36,850 nucleotides of DNA from CAIVSN01 sp040383945 (GTDB lineage Bacteria; Patescibacteriota; Gracilibacteria; BD1-5; UBA2023), in the NCBI GenBank assembly GCA_040383945.1, contig JBEICN010000007.1, positions 1 to 36,850 on the forward strand, given 5' to 3'. A model generated the notes under the pieces. It was not told where the DNA came from. It did not search any database and saw only the letters and a program-made list of their open reading frames with translations. Position 1 is the stretch's first letter; every line of letters begins with the position of its first letter. The translations under genes and the position numbers were made by a program. Of the stretch, positions 29,018 to 36,850 are shown in pieces.

Positions 29018-32000
29018 TTACTTCCCACTCTTTCCGACGTGCTTACTCACGAAGTCGAACATCTTCTTATTCACGTATTCTTTGAGCTCCACGTTCTGGT
29101 CTATCTTATGGAAGAGGTCGAAGTTGCTGCGGAACATATCGACGAGTTCCTTGGTGAAGAGTTCGTCGAACTTCACGCGGATGGCGTCTTCGCTCGAATT
29201 GTTCGCAATCGCTCAAACGAGTGCTTCGTTCCCGAGGAGGCGCTTGGATAGGTTATTCAGAAGGACGCGGTCTTCTTCCGAAAACGTCGTTCCGAAGTTC
29301 TTATTCACATCGTCGATGATATGCGAGAGGACATCGGTATCGTCTTCCTTTTGACCCCCACGACCGCTTCCGGTCATCGGTTCCATGGTTCCGGTCTCGT
29401 TGTCGAGCGTGATAGCCGTTTCACTCGTTTTCGGTATTTTGATACTTTCGAGATTGACGAGCTCCAAGAGTTCGGTCGGCAAAGGGTTCTTGGTGAGCGG
29501 CAGTTTCTTCCGGTAGTAGCGGAGGAAAATATACATCGCTTCGAGGCTCGTGTCCGTAAAGGTGATTATCTGGGAAACGAACGCGTATTTCTTGATGAAA
29601 TCCGAAACCTTCTGGCGGAACTCGATTTGCTCTTCGCTCTCGGTGTTATCGTCGAGGTTCATATCCACGAAGCGCCCGATAAGAGCGTCAAGGAACGAGT
29701 TGATTGCCGCGGGGCTCGCGTCCCGGTGCCACATTTCCACGAGTTCGTGGATTTCGCGTTCGTCGAAAAGCTTGTAGTTGAGGATATCCCTCTGAAGGTC
29801 GTAGAGGATGTTTGGTTCGGTTCATTCCGAAAGCACCGTGGTCGTGTAATACGGTTGGAACGCCTCCTTGATATCTTCCGTCTCATTGACGAAATCGAGC
29901 ACGAACGCATCTTCCTTGTCCGGGTGGGTTCTGTTGAGGCGGGAAAGGGTCTGGACGGCATTCACTCCGCCGAGCTTCTTATCCACATACATGGCAGCCA
30001 ACAGGGGCTGGTCGAAACCGGTCTGGTATTTTTCCGCTACGATGAGGAACTTAAAGTCGTCTTTTTTGAACTGTTCCTTGGTCTGCGTTTCGGGAATGCC
30101 GTTCATGTTCGCTTCCGTATGTTCCATTCCGCCGTCATTCACGGAGCCGGAAAACGCAACGAGGGCCTTGAACGGGTATCCGTGCTCGGCGAAATACCGG
30201 TCAATCGCCATCTTGTATCTCACGGCGTGGAGGCGGGATTTGGAAACAATCATCGCCTTCGCTTTTCCGTCGATTTCGTTCCTGATATGGTCGGCGAAGT
30301 GCTTCACGATGATATCCACCTTTTTGCCGATAGCGTGTTCGCTCTTATCTACCGCATTCACGAGGACGCGGGTGGCGAGGCTCTTGGAATACTCCGGGTC
30401 GTTCTCGATGGACTTGTGGAGCGAGAAATACATCTTATAGGTCGTGTAGTTTTTGAGGACATCCACGATGAACCCTTCCTCGATTGCCTGCTTCATCGAA
30501 TAGACCGAGAAGGGGTGGAACTGCCCGTCAAAGCCTTTCACGCCGAAGAGTTCGAGAGTTTTCTGTTTAGGGGTCGCGGTAAAGGCGAAATAACTGACGT
30601 TCCCATTCTTGCGGCTTCGGCTCTTCATCTGTTTCACGAGCCAATCTTCGCTGTCTTCTTCCTGTTTGCGACCGTCCATCTCGAACGCCTTTTCCAAAAG
30701 CGTTTCCTCATCCGTTTCGTTATCGAAGGAAAGCACGTCATTCACCGCCCGCGAGCTTTCGCCCGTCTGGGACGAGTGGGCTTCGTCGATGATGACCGCG
30801 AAGCGGCGTCCCGGGATATCGCCCATTTCTTCCACGATGAACGGGAACTTCTGGAGCGTCGTGATAATGATTTTCTCGCCGTTCTGTAATGCGGTCTTGA
30901 GTTCCGCCGAACCTTCGGTGATGGGTTTTACTACCCCGCGAACCTGCTCGAACTGCGCCACCGTCTCGCGGAGTTGTTTATCGAGAACGCGGCGGTCGGT
31001 GATGATGATTACGCTATCGAATACCTTCTCGTTTTGGTCGTTGTGGAAATCCGCCAAACGGTGCGCCGTCCAAGCGATGGTGTTGGACTTGCCCGAACCG
31101 GCGCTGTGCTGGATGAGGTAGTTCTTGCCCGCGCCGTTCTCACGAACGTCGGCAATGACCGAACGCACAGCATCGAACTGGTGGTAGCGTGGGAAAATGA
31201 GCCGTTCGGTCTTTTCCTTCTTGCCGTTCTCCAAAATCTTCTCTTCCTTTTGGAGGCAGATGAAGCGCCCGACGAGCTCGAGGATTACGTCTTTCTGCCA
31301 AATGTCTTCCCATACGTAGCAGGTTCGGTATTTGCCCTCTACCGGGACATTGCCCGCCGAACCGTTGTTTCCCCGGTTGAACGGGAGGAAATAGGTTTTC
31401 ACGCCTTTAAGCTCGGTCGCCATATACGCCTGCTCGGTATCCAAGGCGAAATGGACGAGACAACGCTTGAACGAGAGAAGCGGTTCCTTCGGGTCGCGGT
31501 CGGTTCTGTATTGTCGGATGGCGTGTTCTACCGATTGCCCCGTGAGCTGGTTCTTGAGTTCAACGGTCATAATTGGCAGGCCGTTGAGAAAAAGCACCAT
31601 GTCGATGCTGTTCTCGTTCTTTTTCGAGTATTTGAGCTGGCGCACGACCGTGAAAATGTTCGCTTCGTAGAGCACTCTGGTTTCCTCGTTCAATGAAGCC
31701 ACCGGCTTGAAAAAGGCGAGCGAGAACGAAGCCCCGCTGTCTTTCACCCCGTTCCGCAGCACGTCCAAAAGCCCGCGCTCGCGTATTTCCCCGGAAACCC
31801 GTTCCAAAAACCGTTCCTTCGCCCGTTCTTCCCCGTATTGCCCCGAGAGCTTTTCCCATTCCTTCTTCTGGGTCGCGAGCACGAACCCCATAAGGACTTC
31901 CGCATCCATACAAAGGCTCTTGTCATACTGCGACGAGAGGCGTTTGGCGAAACGGTTTGCTTGGATGAGGAAATCCTCGATGTAGGCCTCGAAGCCTATC

Positions 32001-32020
32001 TCTTTTAGGTTGGTTGTCAT
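29018..32020 (-). CDS. hsdR: Type I restriction enzyme, R subunit, 1000 aa
   Basis: N-terminal PD-(D/E)xK nuclease: SIDMVLFLNGLPIMTVELKN (D140, E154, K156). Superfamily 2 helicase motor: HSAGSGKSNTIAW (Walker A), VIIIDEAHSSQTGES (DEAH box), YFAFTATPKQKT (motif III) and EKYQTGFDQPLL, SRLNRTHP (motifs V/VI). C-terminal helical domain completes it. Start set at ATG 32020 (MTTNLKEIGFEAYIEDFLI); the longer frame upstream overlaps another small gene. Only two UGA codons in 1000, and the base composition is richer in G+C than most of the window. Works with HsdM and HsdS to translocate and cut unmodified DNA. Confidence 0.96.
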
Positions 32021-32034
32021 ACGGGGTGGGGAGG

Positions 32035-32214
32035 TTAGCAATAAAACGGGGTTGGTTTGTCGTATTTGGTTTCGTAGTTGGCAATCATCTCGGCGAGCGC
32101 GGCGACTATTTCCATAGTCCGTTCGTCTTTCTGGTATTTCCGAAAAAACCGCTTGTCGTTCCGCTTCCAGTTCGCAAGGAGGGCGAGGGATGTTGGGGAA
32201 AGTGTGGAGGTCAT
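32035..32214 (-). CDS. Small protein upstream of hsdR, 59 aa
   Basis: ATG 32214 to TAA 32035, reading LSPTSLALLANWKRNDKRFF, RKYQKDERTMEIVAALAEMI and ANYETKYDKPTPFY. It ends 14 bases before hsdR on the same strand, and its composition matches hsdR. A TTGACA lies just upstream on this strand. No family recognised. It may be a small operon partner. Confidence 0.45.
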   Translation of the reverse strand: MTSTLSPTSLALLANWKRNDKRFFRKYQKDERTMEIVAALAEMIANYETKYDKPTPFYC

Positions 32215-32274
32215 AGTGAATTGTCAAGAGAAATAGATTTTGTTTTTTTGAAAAATATGTTATATTGTCAATGT

Positions 32275-32307
32275 TTTAAGGACCACTGCGGAGCGGGGGT
32301 CCTTTTG
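32275..32307 (+). terminator. Hairpin between DUF3800 pseudogene and hsdR unit
   Basis: AAGGACC (32278-32284) pairs with GGTCCTT (32298-32304), followed on the plus strand by TTGCGTTTT. No plus-strand gene ends here, so its role is unclear; it separates two minus-strand units. Confidence 0.4.
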
Positions 32308-32321
32308 CGTTTTATGAGTAT

Positions 32322-33049
32322 TTACGGGAATACCGTAAAGTTCTTATCGCTCATTCGCTTCTTAATCATTTGAAAACTCACCTCGTTTCATGTGGGTTTC
32401 GGCGGCTTTCATAGAACATGCCTACCAATCGGGGAAACAAGCAAATCCACAAATTGTTGCCCCGCCCAATTCGCATTTTTATCTTTGAGAACAAACTCAT
32501 CAATACTATCAACAATCTTCGCGCCACTATGGAACCTCGTCCCCATAGTCTTGTATTTCAAGATTTCCAATTCAAGTATCTGGTCGAGAGGTCGTCATCG
32601 TTTTTCTGGATAGAGCTTATGAGGTCAATTATCGAGCCAAAGTATTCTATTAAGGAGGTTCTCGATAGAAAATAGATAGGGGTCTTGTGAATTGAGGACG
32701 CCATATCTTCCGACAAAATCATTCTTTTTTATGACGCACGAAATGAAGTGAAATGGCGTTTCTTCGATGAGCGCATGTATTGAATGATAAAATCGTTTCC
32801 GTAAATCCGCATCGTTAAGAGCTTATTTCTTTCATCGAGACTTCTGTTTGGTCGAGTGATTTCAGCGGTGTGAATGATAAAATCATCGCCTCAAAATAAT
32901 GACGTTTTCATAGCATTGAAGCGTGTCTCAAAATCCGAATAGTCGCTTTCCTCGATACAAAAAGCTCCTAAAACGAATACATTGTAGAGGTTGTCGAGCC
33001 CTTCGGGTCGCAGGTTGTGGTCGCCACTTTCATCTATGAAGATATACAT
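32322..33049 (-). pseudogene. DUF3800 protein gene with one frameshift
   Basis: ATG 33049 opens MYIFIDESGDHN, the DESGD motif of DUF3800 (RNase H-like fold), then VFVLGAFCIEESDYSDFETR and DDFIIHTAEITRPNRSLDER. Near 32825 the frame breaks; two bases over, it resumes as LNDADLRKRFYHSIHALIEE, FHFISCVIKKNDFVGRYG, DPYLFSIENLLNRI, and ends WAGQQFVDLLVSPIGRHVL, the conserved DUF3800 tail, at TAA 32322. A single indel explains it: a recent mutation or an assembly error. The gene sits inside the hsd operon, where DUF3800 proteins are common. Confidence 0.75.
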
Positions 33050-33061
33050 ACGGACTTAAAA

Positions 33062-34408
33062 TTATGAAACCTTAATCTTCCCGCTCACCACGTGCGAAAT
33101 GAGTGAGGTTTTGTATTCTTGGAGCAGGTCGATCGAGCGTTGAATTTTTTCTTTCATTGCGTCGATATAGATGGTCTCCTTTTCAAGGTAGGCAACGATT
33201 TCTTCTTGTTCTTCAATTGAAGGTATGGCAATAAAAAAATCGGCTAATCTTTTACTACTCAATTCCTTGAATGTCGTTCAGGAACTTATAGCATCCAGAC
33301 TTCATTTATTTGCCAATAATGAAAAATATAGAAATGTCGCCAATGAATGACTATTTGGAACGATAGATTTACAACCCTGATTGGAACAGAGCGGAACTTT
33401 GCTTATTGCCAATAAGCCAATTGGTGCCCGACAAGATAAAATAACACTATCTTTGGGAACTATGGTTGTTCCGCATGATTGGTATCAGTTTTCTGTAATC
33501 ATCCTCTTGCTTTCGGATATGTATTTATCCTTCAACTGACTTAAATCTTCTGGAGTAGCCCAAACAATATCTCAATCCCAGTAATCACGAATATCGCTTT
33601 TTGGCGTCGCACCATTGAAAGTTCGTCATAGATGCTTAATTTTTTTTATTTCCCACCCCCTCGGTATCATTCCAATCCAATCAATCCCACTATCCTTCAT
33701 TTCCGCGTTCGGGTCGAGCCCCTTGGTTATAGCGTTGTTGATGAGTGCCGTTCGATGTTCCGAAAGGAGTTCGATTTGCTGTTTTTTTTTGGCAATAGCT
33801 TCATCAATGAGAGCGGTTTTTTCGTCGAGATAAACAGCTATCTCTCATTGCTCTTCAAGTGTTCCAGGAATAACTACCAAGGTTGAATTGAAATCCTCTC
33901 TGGCAAGAGTTTTTCTCGTCGTTCATGTCGCTTTGCTTGAAAACTGTGCGTAAGTAGCTGTATTATTACAAAGGTATTTCTTGAAGGCGTGAAAAATCGG
34001 TTGAGAGAAACTGAAACGAGAAACGTGATAACTAAAAACCGTTTCGGGAAGCTCTTCTTCGATTAAAGCGGAAACTCAAATATCTTCAATAGTCTCCGAA
34101 CTTGGGGTAAATATCAAATCTCATACGGAAACCTGGTGAGCTAATTTTTTCTCTTCTGAAGTTGTCGTAATCATATATTCCCTCGAAGCAGTGAGTTTGC
34201 GTTCTTTATTTCCATACACGTCAGTGTAATTCACCATTCGAACGGTTGGTTCATTGTCATCCAGTTTTTTATCAATTCCACTTGATGAAAACTGTCATAT
34301 AAACCGCAATTTCATTGCTTCCCACCCATCAGGAATATCCCCAATCCAATCAATGTTGGTGGGTTTGTATTTCGGATAGCGAGGATGTGTTTTAGCGAGT
34401 TGAAACAT
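33062..34408 (-). CDS. hsdS: Type I restriction enzyme, specificity (S) subunit, 448 aa
   Basis: Two target-recognition repeats, each opening with the conserved IDWIGDIPDGWE / IDWIGMIPRGWE motif (near 15 and 230) and closing with the helix motif IPGTLEEQGEIAVYLDEKTA / IPSIEEQEEIVAYLEKETIY. These set the DNA site for HsdM and HsdR. About ten UGA codons read as Gly, far more than in hsdR or hsdM. ATG 34408 overlaps the small membrane protein gene by 17 bases; TAA at 33062. Confidence 0.93.
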
Positions 34409-34694
34409 TGGTTTGAGCTCAAGAGTTAGTAGCGTTTTGCGGGATGGATTGTTGAAGGTGTTCGAGGTGATTTTCCATTCTTTCGGTCATTCGTTCGGCT
34501 TTATCCTCGACCGAATGTTGGAACGCTCAAAGGATTTCCCCTTGGATACAAGCCCTTCTGGTCGGGTATTTCTCATCCAAGAAAACGCAATTCAAAAAGA
34601 AACCCTTGATGAAATATCCTATCACGGACAATAAGAACAGGGCTCCGAGGATGAAGCCAATGGGATTTCTTGAAAAACTGCGTGCGAGGTTCAT
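34392..34694 (-). CDS. Small membrane protein between hsdM and hsdS, 100 aa
   Basis: ATG 34694 opens NLARSFSRNPIGFILGALF then LLSVIGYFIKGFF, a single membrane segment at about 12-32, followed by a charged helical tail (EDKAERMTERMENHLEHLQQ). Two UGA codons read as Gly. It starts 11 bases after hsdM and overlaps the start of hsdS, so it is part of the operon. A membrane protein here is unusual. Family not recognised. Confidence 0.55.
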
Positions 34695-34705
34695 GGGTTA
34701 GGGGG

Positions 34706-36499
34706 TTAAAGTCTTTTCATCAGTTCGAGGAGTTCGTTTTCGACCTTCTCGATATCCGTTTCGATTGCTTCGAGACTGCGGGGGGGTTCGTATTTGTAGA
34801 AGTAGCGGGTCAATGGGAACTCGTAGCCCACTTTCCCAACCTTTCCATCCTTCGGGTCGCGCTTGCTCTCGTCAATCCATGCGTCCGGAACGAAGGGTTT
34901 CACTTCTCGTTCGAAGTATTCATACACGTCCTCGTCGTAGGGAACGTTCTCGGTATCGCGGAGGCTGCTGTCGGCTTTCGGTTTCTTACTCTTGTCGAAA
35001 ACGGGATTGCCGTTTTCATCGAGCAATGGCCGTTCGATAGTGATTTGGCGGAAAGCGAAATCGGTGCTTCTCATAATCTTGGAAAACTCGCCCTCCGAGA
35101 ACTCGTGGTAGATTTCGCAAATGGATTTGATGTCGTTCGAACCTATTTCATGCCGCTTGTTTCCGAGGCTCTTCCGCATTTTTTTGTAGAAGGTGCGGGC
35201 ATCGATGAGCTGGACTTTGTTCTTGCGTTTGGCTTCCTTGCGATTGGAGAGCACCCAGATGTATGTGGATATGCCCGTATTATAGAAAAGCTGGTCGGGA
35301 AGGGCGATGATGGCTTCGAGGTAGTCGTTTTCGCATACCCAGCGACGTATTTCGCTCTCGCCGCTTCCGGCGTCTCCCGTGAAGAGTGGCGAACCGTTGA
35401 ATACCACGCCGACGCGCGCTCCGCCTTCCGATGGGTTCCGCATTTTGGAAACCATATGCTGGAGGAACAAAAGTTGCCCGTCCGAGCTTCGCGGCAGTCC
35501 AGCGCCGAAACGTCCGGCGAAACCTCGTTCGGCTTCTTGTTCCACGGCTTCCTTGTCCTTTTTCCAATCCACGCCATACGGCGGATTTGCGAGGATGTAG
35601 TCGAACTTCAAGTCCGAGAACTGGTCGTTCGAAAGGGTGCTCGAGAGCGAATGGTCTTTGTCGCCGCCCTTGATATGGTCGGCATCCTCGCCCTTCATCA
35701 GCATGTCCGCCTTACAGATGGCGTAGGTAATTGGGTTGATTTCCTGGCCGTAGGCAAAAATACTCGCTTTCGGGTTTATCTTCCCAAGGACGTGGTCTTT
35801 CCCCGCGGAAAGCATTCCACCCGTCCCGCAGCAAGGGTCGTAAATGGTCTTGATGATATGTTCCTTTTGAAGCGTGTTCGCATCAGGTTCGAAAAGAACT
35901 CCGACCATGAGCTGGATGACTTCTCGCGGCGTGTAGTGCTCTCACGCGGTTTCGTTCGATTGCTCGGAAAACTTCCGGATAAGCTCTTCGAAGAGGTATC
36001 CCATCTCGTGGTTCGAAACGACGCCCGGGTGGAGATTGACCTTGTTGAACTCCTTGATGATGAGGTAGAGCAGGTTTCCGCCTTCCAATCGGGAGAGTTG
36101 TTTTTCGAAATCGAACTTTTCGAAAATCTGCTTCACGTTTTCAGAAAAGCCCGCGATGAAGTGTCGCAGGTTCTTGGCGATGTCCTTCTGGTCGTCCAGG
36201 AGCTTGTGGAAGTCGTAGGGCGACGTGTTATAGAACCCAGTTCCGGTGATGGATTTGAGGATGTCCCCGATGCCGGCGATTTTCCCGTCATACTGGTTGA
36301 ACGTCGAAAGCACTTCGCTCTTGGTATCAGCAAGAACGCTGTCGAGACGCTTCAAAAGCACGAGGGGAAGGATGACGTCCTGGTATTCGTGGCTCTTGAA
36401 TTGGAAGTGGATGAGTTCCGCTATGTTCCAAATAAGGCCCGCATTGTTATTTGCCGGGCCATTGTTCGCGTTCGTCTGTTCGGGATTTGTTGAGGCCAT
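34706..36499 (-). CDS. hsdM: Type I restriction enzyme, methylase (M) subunit, 597 aa
   Basis: N-terminal HsdM_N domain (LIWNIAELIHFQFKSHEYQD, VILPLVLLKRLD), then the N6-adenine methylase core: EHYTPREVIQLMV, DPCCGTGGMLSAG (SAM motif, near 221) and DYILANPPYGVDW (catalytic NPPY, near 304). LPDQLFYNTGISTYIWVLSN is the typical downstream strand pair. A single UGA (35942, the Gly before EHYTP) is in frame. First gene of the hsd operon. It methylates adenine to protect host DNA. Confidence 0.97.
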
Positions 36500-36756
36500 A
36501 AAGGCGTGGGGTTATTGGCTATGTTTTGCGAGAGTTTTTAATTACGAAACTGGCTGTCAAAATTGCGGATAAATATACGAAAAAACGCAAAAAAATCAAA
36601 TCGGTTTTGCCTTACCGTCGTAGCTGGTAGAATACATTTTGTGCATAGATGGAAATTTCCTATGCATCAGATACGGAAGTTATTAGATCAAAAAAAGAGC
36701 AAAGGCAACAAAAAAACGTGGTAGGATAAGTGTGTCTAATACTACCCAGCCACGTT
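36500..36756. other. Region upstream of hsdM with inverted repeat near the window edge
   Basis: Contains a TTGACA on the hsdM strand (near 36558) as a possible -35. On the plus strand a 26-codon frame (ATG 36650, EISYASDTEVIRSKKEQRQQ) is of doubtful reality. AACGTGG/CCACGTT with inner GTAG/CTAC (36715-36756) forms an inverted repeat just before a partial gene, as at the end of a mobile element. Confidence 0.35.
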
Positions 36757-36850
36757 ATGCACATACTATCCAAAGATACCATGAGTTACAAAGTATATTA
36801 CTCAAAATGAGAAATCATTCTTGCTCGAATACGGGTCATTCAGCATAGAA
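36757..36850 (+). CDS. Partial gene at window edge
   Basis: ATG 36757 opens MHILSKDTMSYKVYYSKGEI, then ILARIRVIQHR with one UGA as Gly, running off the window. Too short to name. The inverted repeat right before it suggests a transposase, but that is a guess. Confidence 0.35.

Noticed and set aside
29321..30889. A 522-codon open frame on the plus strand
   Set aside because: It is exactly antisense to hsdR, is rich in residues typical of mirror frames and has no recognisable motif. hsdR motifs on the other strand are complete.
34670..36493. A 607-codon open frame on the plus strand
   Set aside because: It lies antisense to hsdM, whose methylase motifs are clear. The G+C-rich codon use of hsdM leaves the opposite strand open by chance.
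1..36850. CRISPR array or rRNA genes
   Set aside because: No regularly spaced direct repeats with unique spacers and no rRNA-like stretch were seen on either strand.

Overview
Organism and genetic code. This window comes from a bacterium that reads UGA as glycine (translation table 25), which points to Gracilibacteria or Absconditabacteria (BD1-5/SR1) in the Patescibacteria/CPR. The evidence is internal: in-frame TGA falls exactly where conserved glycines belong, in the ABC-F signature LSGGE, the nucleotidyltransferase GS motif, the Nudix box, the Walker A loop of an AAA ATPase, the GGT motif of AbiEii, and the glycine after the PLP lysine motif. Only TAA and TAG end genes. Under the standard code nearly every gene looks shattered, so all coordinates here were rebuilt with UGA as Gly.

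Layout. (1) 0-5.3 kb: a membrane-anchored Mrr-type nuclease (minus), an ABC-F ATPase behind a promoter/leader/terminator arrangement that looks like attenuation, and a Bro-N protein. (2) 5.4-12.1 kb: a tight plus-strand operon of a group II PLP decarboxylase, a 1091-residue fusion (isomerase-like TIM barrel, nucleotidyltransferase, two kinase-like lobes), a radical SAM enzyme and a Nudix hydrolase. This is the best candidate for an undescribed biosynthetic system. It converges on an arginyl-tRNA synthetase (12.06-14.15 kb). (3) 14.2-15.5 kb: two overlapping genes, one an alpha/beta hydrolase. (4) 15.5-26.3 kb: a scrapyard of mobile and toxin-antitoxin debris (Ymh-type pseudogene, serine recombinase tails, transposase scar, RhuM copies, AbiE pair, hsdM fragment, dispersed hairpin repeats). 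Within it are an intact RhuM-Fic gene, an APH-type kinase, a methyltransferase-like gene, a CYTH gene and a 32-residue peptide gene with a leader/core look of a RiPP precursor. (5) 26.4-36.5 kb: a defence island on the minus strand: hsdM, a small membrane protein, hsdS, a frameshifted DUF3800 gene, hsdR, and a zinc-hook AAA_13 ATPase resembling the anticodon nuclease RloC.

How the genes may work together. The 5.4-12.1 kb genes overlap or nearly touch, so they are probably co-transcribed and coupled: decarboxylation of an amino acid, nucleotidyl transfer, phosphorylation, isomerisation and radical chemistry would give a small molecule of unknown identity. A second patch with SPASM, kinase, peptide and methyltransferase parts lies 5 kb further on and is partly broken by RhuM insertion. 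The Hsd genes form a type I restriction-modification system, and the RloC-like protein next to it would act as a backup response.

Base composition and UGA use differ sharply between blocks: hsdR plus hsdM hold 3 UGA codons in about 1600, while the fusion gene alone holds about 23 in 1091. This suggests separate histories. No tRNA, rRNA or CRISPR array was found.
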